From positions 2,542,001-2,606,000 of the forward strand of contig NZ_LT906465.1 of NCBI RefSeq assembly GCF_900187185.1: a DNA stretch of 64,000 nucleotides, written 5' to 3'. The notes beneath the pieces were generated by a model. The model did not search any database, had not been told where the DNA came from, and saw only the letters and a list, made by a program, of their open reading frames with translations. The number at the start of each line of letters is the position of its first letter. Position 1 is the stretch's first letter. Source of the DNA: Chryseobacterium taklimakanense. GTDB lineage: Bacteria; Bacteroidota; Bacteroidia; Flavobacteriales; Weeksellaceae. Positions 44,627 through 51,878 of this stretch are shown here, in pieces. The position numbers and the translations under genes were made by a program.

Positions 44627-44674
44627 GCAAAAGAAAACTTCGGGCACTTGCTTCCATCTTCACCGTAAATTCAG

Positions 44675-44682
44675 TATCTTTG
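44675..44682 (+). promoter_or_regulatory. -7 box of the DUF1599-tpiA operon
   Basis: TATCTTTG, 17 bases before the ATG at 44700. Confidence 0.6.
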
Positions 44683-44699
44683 AAACATTAAGAAAAGAT

Positions 44700-45266
44700 A
44701 TGACAAGAACTTCGATTCAGTTTGATGAGGTTATCGGTGAGTGCCGCGATCTGTTTGAAAAAAAGCAGTCAGATTATGGCGCGTCATTCCGGGTTTTGCG
44801 CACCATTTCTGTTGTGGATCAAATTCTTATTAAGGTTAAAAATCTAAGGAATTATCAGCTTACGGGAATCTCTAAAGTTGGTGATTCTGAAAAAGATAAT
44901 TTAACAGCAATAGTAAATTACTCCGTCATTGGCCTGATTCAGTTAGAGAAAGGATTTGCAGAAGATTTTGAAGGTACAAAAGCGGAAATCATGACGATGT
45001 ACGATCAGTATACTGCTGAAGCCAAAAGCTTGATGGAAAAGAAAAATCACGATTACGGTGAGGCTTGGCGGGATATGGAGCTTGAGTCGATTACCGATTT
45101 GATTTTTCAGAAAATCTTAAGAATGAAATCCATTCACAGAAATAATGGGCTCACACAAGCCTCCGAAGGTTTAGATGCCAACTTTTTCGATATGCTGAAT
45201 TATGCGGTGTTCTGCTTAATTAAAGTTTCTGAAAATCAGGAATCTTCCAAACCCAAATTTGTATGA
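44700..45266 (+). CDS. DUF1599 protein with an internal duplication
   Basis: 188 residues. Two similar halves are visible: LFEKKQSDYGASFRVLR (about 19-35) matches LMEKKNHDYGEAWRDME (about 111-127), each followed by a helical segment and a NYSVIGLIQLEKG / NYAVFCLIKVSEN end. DUF1599 is a nucleotide-modification-associated domain family; its activity is not established. It is the first gene of an operon with a DoxX-like protein, a TerB-like protein and tpiA, next to folP, which is a conserved layout in Bacteroidota. Confidence 0.85.
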   Translation: MTRTSIQFDEVIGECRDLFEKKQSDYGASFRVLRTISVVDQILIKVKNLRNYQLTGISKVGDSEKDNLTAIVNYSVIGLIQLEKGFAEDFEGTKAEIMTMYDQYTAEAKSLMEKKNHDYGEAWRDMELESITDLIFQKILRMKSIHRNNGLTQASEGLDANFFDMLNYAVFCLIKVSENQESSKPKFV

Positions 45267-46339
45267 TGAAAGCAATTCTACGATATATCATCGCGCTGAT
45301 TTTCATTGCTTCCGGCTTCGTGAAGGCAGTAGATACCGTTGGTTTTTCTTTTAAGCTGGAGGAATATTTTTCACCATCAGTCTTCAATATGCCGTTTATG
45401 GAAAAATTTGCGTTAGTAATTGCGGCATTTGTCAGCGGTTTGGAGATTGTTTTAGGTGTCATGCTGCTGATGAAAATTCAGCTTCGCAAAACACTCGCCT
45501 TGCTGATTGCACTGTGTGTATTTTTTGCATTTCTTACGTTTTATTCTGCCTATTTTAATGTTGTGACCGACTGCGGTTGCTTTGGCGACGCCCTGAAAAT
45601 GACACCGTGGCAAAGTTTCTGGAAGGATGTCTTGTTGCTTGCTGGTCTCATTGGTTTATGGTTGGCCTACAAAAATTCCGGTAAATTCGAAAAGCCTGCA
45701 GGACGCATTAAGTCACCAATCCTTTGGATGACAGTTTTTTTAACCACTTTCATCATTTGTTGGGGAATTAAAAATGAACCGCTGGTCGATTTCAGGGATT
45801 ATAAAATTGGTACCGATATAAGGCTTGAAAAACAGAAAATTGAGCAAAATCCGTCGGAGTACAAGACATTCTATATACTTAAAAACAAATCGACGGGCGA
45901 GGAAAGAAAGGTAAGTTCAGATGATTTTGTTTCAGATAAAAAACTTTGGGAGCAGGGCACACCTTGGGAAATTCAGAAAGATAAAACCACTTCTGAAATC
46001 GTAAAAAAAGGCTACGAATCCGAGATCTCAAAATTCAGGATTGATGATGAAAAGGGCAATGATATCACCAGCCAAATCCTTAATGCCCAGGAAGCGGTTT
46101 TGGTGTTTTCCTATAAACCGCAAGCGTTGACCAATGAGGAAATCCAGAACGCAGAAAATGCAGTGAGTGGAAAACCTTTTGTTTACGGTGTTTCTACCAA
46201 TCCAAATACTTTTACAAGAATTCCGAACGCAACCATGGACGGGACCGCAATCAAGACCATCGCGAGGAGCAATCCTTTTATTTTGGTTTTAAATAAAGGT
46301 AAAATTGTCGAGAAAATACCCGCACAAGATTTCAAATAA
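45263..46339 (+). CDS. DoxX/MauE-like membrane protein, BT_3928 family
   Basis: 358 residues. The N-terminal DoxX-like domain has four helices (LRYIIALIFIASGFVKAVD to about residue 140) with DCGCFGDALK, a Cys-containing motif typical of the MauE-like subgroup. Helix 5 follows at about 150-165. The C-terminal soluble part (about 170-358) resembles a thioredoxin-like fold but has no CxxC motif. Overlaps the DUF1599 gene by 4 bases. Probably linked to envelope redox or respiration; unproven. Confidence 0.82.
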   Translation: MMKAILRYIIALIFIASGFVKAVDTVGFSFKLEEYFSPSVFNMPFMEKFALVIAAFVSGLEIVLGVMLLMKIQLRKTLALLIALCVFFAFLTFYSAYFNVVTDCGCFGDALKMTPWQSFWKDVLLLAGLIGLWLAYKNSGKFEKPAGRIKSPILWMTVFLTTFIICWGIKNEPLVDFRDYKIGTDIRLEKQKIEQNPSEYKTFYILKNKSTGEERKVSSDDFVSDKKLWEQGTPWEIQKDKTTSEIVKKGYESEISKFRIDDEKGNDITSQILNAQEAVLVFSYKPQALTNEEIQNAENAVSGKPFVYGVSTNPNTFTRIPNATMDGTAIKTIARSNPFILVLNKGKIVEKIPAQDFK

Positions 46340-46375
46340 ATAATTTTAAATATAAACACAACAAATATAATTGCT

Positions 46376-46726
46376 ATGCAAAAATCAAATAAATCCATTG
46401 CAGGTTACCATCTTCTAATGATTTTGTCATCAGTTGACGGCGAATTTGCGCCTGCAGAAGGCATGAAAATCCAGGAATATCTTGCTGAAGAGTTTCCGTT
46501 CCGCGTAAATCTTGACAACGAACTTGATGTAATCGCAACCCTGAAACCAGAGGAATGGAAAGACCATTTCGAGTTCCACGCCAGATGTTTCATGGAGGAT
46601 TCCGAGGAAAATGAACGCGCAAAATTTTTGGATTTTGCAAAATCTTTGATCAAGGCTGATGATGATGTCAGCGATGATGAGCACCGATTCTACAGGCTTT
46701 TGAAAAATATGTGGACTAACCAATAA
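46376..46726 (+). CDS. TerB-like helical protein
   Basis: 116 residues, all-helical, with LLMILSSVDGEFAPAEGMKIQEYL at the N-terminus (SVDGEFAPAE is the TerB-like acidic motif) and LIKADDDVSDDEHRFYRLL near the end. TerB-like domains bind metal or act as scaffold modules; the function is unknown. It lies between the DoxX-like gene and tpiA, 15 bp before tpiA, so it is in the same transcript. Confidence 0.78.
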   Translation: MQKSNKSIAGYHLLMILSSVDGEFAPAEGMKIQEYLAEEFPFRVNLDNELDVIATLKPEEWKDHFEFHARCFMEDSEENERAKFLDFAKSLIKADDDVSDDEHRFYRLLKNMWTNQ

Positions 46727-46741
46727 AAATATTCTAATCAA

Positions 46742-47500
46742 ATGAGAAAAAACATCGTTGCAGGAAACTGGAAAATGAACAAGGATTTCGCTGGTGCGCA
46801 GTCTCTTATGGAGGAGCTGGCCGCTTATGCTGCGAACAGTTCTGCCAATTGTGAAATTTACATCGCACCACCTGCACTTTATACCGTAACTGCAAAAAAT
46901 ATTTTTGAATACAGCAAAGTAGAAGTTTTCACCCAGGATATAAGCGAGCACGAAAGCGGCGCATACACCGGTGAAATTTCTGCCGATATGATAAAATCTG
47001 TAGGCGCGAAAGGCGCCATCATCGGACATTCTGAGCGCAGACAGTACCACGGCGAAACCGACTCTCACTGCAATAAAAAAGTGAAACTGGCTTTGGATAA
47101 AGGTTTAACGCCAATTTACTGCAACGGCGAAACTTTAGAACAAAGAAAAGCCGGGCAACACCTCGATGTAGTGAAAAACCAAACGGAAACCGCACTTTTC
47201 ACGCTCTCAGCCGATGAAATCAAGAAAGTAGTGATCGCTTACGAACCGGTCTGGGCAATCGGAACCGGCGAAACCGCAACTCCGGAGCAGGCGCAGGAAA
47301 TTCACGCGCACATCCGTTCGCTCATTGCTGCAAAATACGGCCAGGAGGTCGCTGACGAAGTTTCTATCCTTTACGGCGGTTCTGTAAAACCGGATAACGC
47401 CAAAGAAATTTTCTCGCAGCCGGACATCGATGGCGGACTGATCGGCGGTGCAGCTTTGAAGATCGAGGATTTCTCAAAAATCATCGGGGCTTTCAATTAG
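46742..47500 (+). CDS. tpiA: triosephosphate isomerase
   Basis: 252 residues. Asn/Lys in GNWKMNKD, catalytic His in GHSERRQYHGETD, catalytic Glu with loop 6 in AYEPVWAIGTGETATPEQAQE, and the phosphate-binding LYGGSVKPDNA are all present. It interconverts DHAP and glyceraldehyde 3-phosphate. Last gene of the DUF1599 operon. Confidence 0.98.
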   Translation: MRKNIVAGNWKMNKDFAGAQSLMEELAAYAANSSANCEIYIAPPALYTVTAKNIFEYSKVEVFTQDISEHESGAYTGEISADMIKSVGAKGAIIGHSERRQYHGETDSHCNKKVKLALDKGLTPIYCNGETLEQRKAGQHLDVVKNQTETALFTLSADEIKKVVIAYEPVWAIGTGETATPEQAQEIHAHIRSLIAAKYGQEVADEVSILYGGSVKPDNAKEIFSQPDIDGGLIGGAALKIEDFSKIIGAFN

Positions 47501-47510
47501 TTTTTTCAGG

Positions 47511-47634
47511 AGCCGGGAACCTGCTCTCCGCTATTACTCCTCGCGCCAAGGCGGGCAGGCATAGCCTGCCGAAGCTTGGCTGCGGGGTAGCCGCTGCGAT
47601 CAGGGCTATGGGTTTCTGCACCATAATAAAATTA
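47511..47634. repeat. GC-rich fold-back element between tpiA and prmA
   Basis: Markedly GC-richer than its surroundings. It contains a nested hairpin: outer GCCAAG (47545-47550) / CTTGGC (47575-47580), inner perfect GGCAGGC (47554-47560) / GCCTGCC (47564-47570) with an ATA loop. Flanking CTCCTCGC / GCGGGGTAG can extend it. No reading frame. It looks like one of the dispersed repeats of Chryseobacterium-type genomes; that it recurs elsewhere is inferred. Confidence 0.5.
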
Positions 47635-47669
47635 GCCGCGAATCATTAAGAAATTAGTGCATTCGTGGC
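47635..47669. repeat. 35-bp palindromic dispersed repeat, copy 2
   Basis: GCCGCGAAT, 17 bases, ATTCGTGGC. Same arms (8 of 9 pairing), same spacer length and same 3' half (GTGCATTCGTGGCAA) as the copy at 33635-33669. It abuts the fold-back element. Confidence 0.6.
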
Positions 47670-47720
47670 AATTTTATTTCTTCAGTTCCTGAAATCGCAG
47701 CAAAGCAAAATCGTATTCCT

Positions 47721-47728
47721 TATTTTTG
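47721..47728 (+). promoter_or_regulatory. -7 box of prmA
   Basis: TATTTTTG, 14 bases before the ATG at 47743. Confidence 0.55.
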
Positions 47729-47742
47729 CTAAAAATATCACG

Positions 47743-48573
47743 ATGCAGAATTATCTAGAATTCAATTTTAAAATAAATCCCGTTCAGCCCTGGAGCGAAA
47801 TTTTAATGGCCGAACTTATTGAAGTCGGGTTCGACAGCTTTACGGAAGAGCACTACGGCATTCTGGCCTATGTTCAAAAAGATGCTTTCAATGAAGATGA
47901 AATGAAATCTTTGTACATTTTTAATAATCCTGATGTGGAGATTACCTATGATTTTAAGGAAATGCCGAACATCAACTGGAACGAGGAATGGGAGAAGAAC
48001 TTTGACCCTATTTATGTTGCAGATAAAGTTCTGATCCGTGCAGAATTCCACGCGCCCAATGCAGATCTGCACGAAATCGTAATTCAGCCCAAGATGTCTT
48101 TCGGAACCGGCCATCACCCCACAACACACCTGATGATTCAGCAGATGCTGGAAATGGATTTCAGGGATAAGTCTGTCCTGGATATGGGTTGTGGAACTTC
48201 GGTTTTAGCCATTTTTGCAAAACAGAAAGGGGCCGGCAGGACGGTAGCGATAGATATTGATGAATGGTCCGTAGAAAATTCCAGGGAAAATGCTGCCAGA
48301 AATGGGGTAGAGCTCGATATTTCTCAAGGAACTGCAGACAATCTGGGCAGTGAAAAATTTGATATCATTTTGGCCAACATCAACAGGAATATTTTGATTT
48401 CTGACATTCCGGTTTATGTTTCGGTGCTGAATGACGGCGGACAGCTTTTGCTATCTGGGCTCTGCTTCTTCGATGTGGACGATATTCTGGAGGTTTGCTA
48501 TGAAGAGGGATTAACCCTGAAAAACAGGCAGCAGCGCGAAGAATGGATGTCGCTTTTACTGGAGAAAAATTAA
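47743..48573 (+). CDS. prmA: ribosomal protein L11 methyltransferase
   Basis: 276 residues from the ATG at 47743 (MQNYLEFNFKINPVQPWSE); an upstream in-frame ATG at 47665 falls inside the repeat and the promoter. N-terminal L11-recognition domain (1-115), then the SAM domain: FGTGHHPTTHLM, SVLDMGCGTSVLAIFAKQKG and ILANINRNIL. It trimethylates L11. Its stop codon overlaps that of the convergent glycosyltransferase gene. Confidence 0.95.
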   Translation: MQNYLEFNFKINPVQPWSEILMAELIEVGFDSFTEEHYGILAYVQKDAFNEDEMKSLYIFNNPDVEITYDFKEMPNINWNEEWEKNFDPIYVADKVLIRAEFHAPNADLHEIVIQPKMSFGTGHHPTTHLMIQQMLEMDFRDKSVLDMGCGTSVLAIFAKQKGAGRTVAIDIDEWSVENSRENAARNGVELDISQGTADNLGSEKFDIILANINRNILISDIPVYVSVLNDGGQLLLSGLCFFDVDDILEVCYEEGLTLKNRQQREEWMSLLLEKN

Positions 48574-49784
48574 TTGCGGTTTTTCTCCTCAATCCATTTT
48601 CCGAGATATTTCGAGCTTAGTAAAGTGTGGTGCTGCAGGATCTGCCCAAGGAAGTTCCGTTGTCTGTGCTCATCAGTATTTTCTAGAAGATCTTTGATTT
48701 TTTCAGAAAAAGAAGGTAAAAAATTCTCTTTCTTAAACCTTGATTCAATGATTTTATAGCCATTTTGCTGCGCCTTTTTCCATTCATTTTCGTTGCTGTA
48801 AAGATCAACGGCTTTTTTTACAAAATCAGAATCGTCATCGGTGATGTGGCCGTTCCAGTCCATGTTTCCGTTCATTCCTTCCGCGCCGATGGTGGATGTC
48901 ACGCTTGGAAGCCCGTTTACCATACTGTCGAGCAATTTTCCTTTTATACCGGCACCGAATGGAATCGGAGCGAGTAACAGTCTGGCATTTTCAAAGATTT
49001 TTTCCACGCTTTCTGCGCGTCCTTTTATCATAAATTTATCCTTTCCGTTATGCAGTTGTCTGGCTTTTTCTGTGACGTAGGCACCGTAGATATGCATTTC
49101 AGCTTCCGGCAGTTTCTTCCGGATTTCCGGCCATATTTTTTTGAGTTTCAAAACCGTTTGCCAATTTGGTTCATGCAGAAAATTCCCAATGCTAACGAAA
49201 TTTTTTCTTTCGTAAAATGATCTTTCAGCCGGTTTTATTTCCGCAAACAGCGGCAGGTAATGCAGTATCGTTTCATTAATTTTAAATTTTTCGGTGAGCA
49301 GCTTCATTTCAAATTCAGAAATGATCAACGATAAGTCGCAACGCAGGATTGATGCGGTTTCACGTTTAAAAACATCTGAGATTAAATCTTTGTCCTCCGC
49401 AATTTTGTTCTGCTTAAAGGAATTTTCACGTGCTTTCCTCAAAAAATGCAAATCTTCTGTATCAAGAATTCTGACAGCCTCTGGGCACATTTCCGACACT
49501 TTCCAGCCGAACTGCTCTTCGGTGGTAAATCGGTCAAAAATGACAACGTTTGGGTTTAAATCTTTTATTAAAATTTCAAAAGAACTGTCATTAAGCAAGA
49601 TGTTGTGCAAATCAACGCCAATGGAATTTAAATCGAAACTGAACTCGGAAATTGAGGCTGCAGAGAGAAATGTTACTTTGTAATTTTCAGACTGAAAAAA
49701 ATCAATCAACTGAAGCATTCTTTTCCCGGCGGCGGTAGAGTTGGGCTCTGGAATTACGGTTCCGATGATTACAACGTGCTTCAT
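48570..49784 (-). CDS. glycosyltransferase, GT4-like (GT-B fold)
   Basis: 404 residues from the ATG at 49784 (MKHVVIIGTVIPEPNSTAAG). N-terminal Rossmann domain with TAAGKRMLQLIDFF; C-terminal domain with FVSIGNFLHEPNWQTVL, and LLLAPIPFGAGIKGKLLDSMVNGLPSVTSTIGAEG (short: PFGAGIKGKLLDSM), the sugar-nucleotide site of GT4-type enzymes. Probably a surface glycan enzyme. The -7 box ends 4 nt before this ATG, which supports the start and predicts a leaderless mRNA. Confidence 0.85.
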   Translation of the reverse strand: MKHVVIIGTVIPEPNSTAAGKRMLQLIDFFQSENYKVTFLSAASISEFSFDLNSIGVDLHNILLNDSSFEILIKDLNPNVVIFDRFTTEEQFGWKVSEMCPEAVRILDTEDLHFLRKARENSFKQNKIAEDKDLISDVFKRETASILRCDLSLIISEFEMKLLTEKFKINETILHYLPLFAEIKPAERSFYERKNFVSIGNFLHEPNWQTVLKLKKIWPEIRKKLPEAEMHIYGAYVTEKARQLHNGKDKFMIKGRAESVEKIFENARLLLAPIPFGAGIKGKLLDSMVNGLPSVTSTIGAEGMNGNMDWNGHITDDDSDFVKKAVDLYSNENEWKKAQQNGYKIIESRFKKENFLPSFSEKIKDLLENTDEHRQRNFLGQILQHHTLLSSKYLGKWIEEKNRN

Positions 49785-49788
49785 CAGG

Positions 49789-49796
49789 CAAAAATA
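49789..49796 (-). promoter_or_regulatory. -7 box, predicted leaderless start of the GT4-like gene
   Basis: TATTTTTG, then CCTG, then the ATG on the minus strand. Confidence 0.6.
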
Positions 49797-49844
49797 GTTA
49801 AAAACCACGGATTGAGCCGTTGCTGCATCTTGTTTTAATTTTTC

Positions 49845-49852
49845 TAAATTTG
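49845..49852 (+). promoter_or_regulatory. -7 box of the cupin gene
   Basis: TAAATTTG, 22 bases before the ATG. Confidence 0.55.
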
Positions 49853-49874
49853 TGCTTTAAACAAAGAAATTTAA

Positions 49875-50243
49875 ATGGAAAGCAGTCAAAATGGAATATA
49901 TCTGGAAGTGGGAAAAAGGCCTTGGGGCGAATATTACGTGCTGCAGGACGAGGAATATTTTAAGCTAAAGAAAATAGTGGTGAACCCTGGACAACGGCTT
50001 TCCTACCAATACCATTTTAAAAGACAGGAATTCTGGACGGTCGTTAAGGGCAATGCTGTGGTAACCCTGGAAGGCGAGGAACATCTTTTGGGCTACGGAG
50101 AAAGTATTTTCATTCCCCGCGAAGCTAAACACAGAATTGAAAACCGCTCATCGGAAACTTTAGAATTTGTAGAGGTGCAAACGGGCTCTTATTTCGGAGA
50201 GGATGATATTGTCCGGATCGAGGACGATTATCAGCGCGATTAA
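49875..50243 (+). CDS. cupin protein, type II mannose-6-phosphate isomerase-like
   Basis: 122 residues, a single cupin. RPWGEYYVLQDEEYFKLKKIVVNPGQRLSYQYHFKRQEFW (short: PGQRLSYQYH) and PREAKHRIENRS match the C-terminal isomerase domain of bifunctional GDP-mannose pyrophosphorylase / phosphomannose isomerase. The metal ligands Gln/His and His are visible. It lacks the pyrophosphorylase part, so it may be a stand-alone phosphomannose isomerase. It lies in the surface-glycan cluster and has its own -7 box. Confidence 0.85.
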   Translation: MESSQNGIYLEVGKRPWGEYYVLQDEEYFKLKKIVVNPGQRLSYQYHFKRQEFWTVVKGNAVVTLEGEEHLLGYGESIFIPREAKHRIENRSSETLEFVEVQTGSYFGEDDIVRIEDDYQRD

Positions 50244-50249
50244 GAAAAA

Positions 50250-50285
50250 AAGAGGAACAGAAAGGTTTCTCTTTTGTTTTTTACA
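50250..50285 (+). terminator. terminator after the cupin gene
   Basis: Stem AAGAGGAA / TTTCTCTT (one wobble) then TTGTTTTTT. Confidence 0.65.
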
Positions 50286-50291
50286 AAATAT

Positions 50292-50330
50292 AAAATAAAA
50301 AAAGAGAAACCATAAAATGATTCCTCTTAA
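50292..50330 (-). terminator. terminator of the tRNA cluster
   Basis: Minus strand: AAGAGGAAT ... TTTCTCTT with a CATTTTATG loop, then TTTTTATTTTA. It is the mirror of the cupin terminator. Confidence 0.65.
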
Positions 50331-50332
50331 AG

Positions 50333-50406
50333 TGAGCGCGAAAGGATTCGAACCTTTGACCGTCTGCTTAGAAGGCAGATGCTCTATCCAGCTGAGCTAC
50401 GCACCC
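50333..50406 (-). tRNA. tRNA-Arg (UCU)
   Basis: 74 nt. Acceptor stem GGGTGCG / CGCGCTC (one G-U), D arm GCTCAGCTGGATAGAGC, anticodon loop CTTCTAA in stem TCTGC/GCAGA, T arm with TTCGAAT. The anticodon TCT reads AGA/AGG. CCA is not encoded. Last tRNA of the cluster. Confidence 0.95.
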
Positions 50407-50451
50407 TAAAGTTTTTGATTATCAAAAATTCTGCTGAATTTTTAGAATTTG

Positions 50452-50526
50452 TCGGGGTGGCAGGATTCGAACCTGCGACCTCCTGGTCCCAAACCAGGCG
50501 CGATGACCGGACTACGCTACACCCCG
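50452..50526 (-). tRNA. tRNA-Pro (UGG)
   Basis: 75 nt. Acceptor stem CGGGGTG / CACCCCG, anticodon stem CCTGG/CCAGG with loop TTTGGGA (anticodon TGG), T loop TTCGAAT. CCA is not encoded. Confidence 0.95.
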
Positions 50527-50539
50527 AGTTTTTCTGTTG

Positions 50540-50624
50540 CGGAGGGTATGAGATTCGAACTCATGCGACACTTGCGCGTCGACAGTTTAGCAAACTGCTC
50601 CGTTAACCACTCCGGCAACCCTCC
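50540..50624 (-). tRNA. tRNA-Ser (GCU)
   Basis: 85 nt with the long variable arm of class II tRNAs. Acceptor stem GGAGGGT / ACCCTCC, anticodon loop TTGCTAA (anticodon GCT), T loop TTCGAAT. CCA is not encoded. First tRNA of the cluster. Confidence 0.95.
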
Positions 50625-50664
50625 CTGCAATTTTTGTAAGAACTGCTTTTCTTAATTGCGAGTG

Positions 50665-50672
50665 CAAATATA
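50665..50672 (-). promoter_or_regulatory. -7 box of the tRNA cluster
   Basis: TATATTTG on the minus strand, with a TTTG (-33 like) element about 20 bases upstream; 40 bases before tRNA-Ser. Confidence 0.6.
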
Positions 50673-50755
50673 TAAACCTTTTCCATTATTACCAAAAAAA
50701 TTTGCTTAATTTTTTTTGTATTTTTACCCCAACAAATCACTCAAAACTACTATTT

Positions 50756-51784
50756 ATGCGTAATTCATTACATATCATCGCATTAGGGATGCTTGTAATT
50801 TCGTGCGGAACCACGCAGAAACCCGTGCAAAAAGTTGCGGCGAAGCCTGTTCCGAAACCAACCACCACTGCACCGGTAAAAACTCCGGTACAGACTCCTG
50901 TAAAACCGCAGATGGATAACCAGGGAAGTAATCATTTTTATAAAGTTAATATTGCAGATGCTTCAAAGGGCGATAACACCATCAGTTACGGATCGGTCGT
51001 TTCTGCCAATCCAGGCCGCTACAAAGTGGTTCACAGTTTTTTTCCTTCAGTTGGGCAAAATTTCAGACAGCGCTATATTATTCTGCATTACACAGCTTTG
51101 GATCACGATAAATCGGTAAGAGTGCTGACCGAGCAAAGTGTGAGCTCCCATTATTTGGTTAATGACACTGATGACAGGGAAATTTATCAGCTGGTTGATG
51201 AGAATAAAAGAGCTTACCACGCAGGTATTAGCGAATGGCGAAAAATTACCAATCTTAACGACACCTCAATCGGAATTGAAATTGTAAACCCCGGTTATAC
51301 GGCTGATGCGCAGGGCGTGAAAACTTTTTATGACTATCCGGAATGGCAGTTTAAGAAAGTTGGTGAACTCGTAAAAGATCTTGTGAAAAGATATGATATT
51401 AAGCCACAAAACGTGATCGCACATTCGGATATCGCGCCAACAAGGAAAGAAGATCCGGGTCCGAAATTTCCATGGAAGCGCCTTTATAACGAATATGGCG
51501 TGGGAATGTGGTATGATGACACTGCAAAAATGGCTTTTATGAACCAAATGACGCCGGAAACCTTTGCGTTGGAAAGTGCTAATTCAACCTTTATCTTTAA
51601 ATATCAAACGTTTCTAAATGATTTTGGTTACGGAATTATGCCAAGCGGAACTTATGATAATGCTACAAAGCGGACTATAGAAGCCTTTCAGTACCATTTC
51701 AGGCCAGAAAAATACGACGGCATTATGGATTTGGAGACATGGGCGATTCTGCAGGCACTTTTACAAAAGTATCCTGCAAAATAG
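50756..51784 (+). CDS. N-acetylmuramoyl-L-alanine amidase (AmiD-like lipoprotein)
   Basis: 342 residues from the ATG at 50756, chosen because it opens directly into a lipoprotein signal ending in VISC; the in-frame ATG at 50702 is unlikely. A Pro/Thr/Lys-rich linker (about 20-60) precedes the amidase_2 domain: IILHYTALDHDKSV (first zinc His), YHAGISEWR and IAHSDIAPTRKEDPG (second His, Asp). A C-terminal peptidoglycan-binding domain (about 275-340, FGYGIMPSGTYDNATKRTIEAF) follows. It cleaves the amide between MurNAc and the peptide, probably for wall recycling. A weak -7 box TATTTTTA lies at 50719-50726. Confidence 0.92.
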   Translation: MRNSLHIIALGMLVISCGTTQKPVQKVAAKPVPKPTTTAPVKTPVQTPVKPQMDNQGSNHFYKVNIADASKGDNTISYGSVVSANPGRYKVVHSFFPSVGQNFRQRYIILHYTALDHDKSVRVLTEQSVSSHYLVNDTDDREIYQLVDENKRAYHAGISEWRKITNLNDTSIGIEIVNPGYTADAQGVKTFYDYPEWQFKKVGELVKDLVKRYDIKPQNVIAHSDIAPTRKEDPGPKFPWKRLYNEYGVGMWYDDTAKMAFMNQMTPETFALESANSTFIFKYQTFLNDFGYGIMPSGTYDNATKRTIEAFQYHFRPEKYDGIMDLETWAILQALLQKYPAK

Positions 51785-51801
51785 CTTCGAAAACAGGTTT
51801 A

Positions 51802-51834
51802 AAAAGCGTATGGTGATCATGCGCTTTTTTTGTT
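51802..51834 (+). terminator. terminator after the amidase gene
   Basis: Ten-bp stem AAAAGCGTAT / ATGCGCTTTT (one wobble) followed by T residues. Confidence 0.85.
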
Positions 51835-51878
51835 TTGTATTCTAAAAAAATCTTAACTTTTCACTCAAATATTTTTTA

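Noticed and set aside
46430-47068. 212-aa minus-strand frame opposite the TerB-like and tpiA genes
   Set aside because: It spans two well-supported genes on the other strand and has no recognisable motif.
50379-50655. Two overlapping plus-strand reading frames (75 and 68 aa)
   Set aside because: They are translations of the antisense strand of three tRNA genes; such frames (GFEPATSWSQ and similar) are a known artefact.
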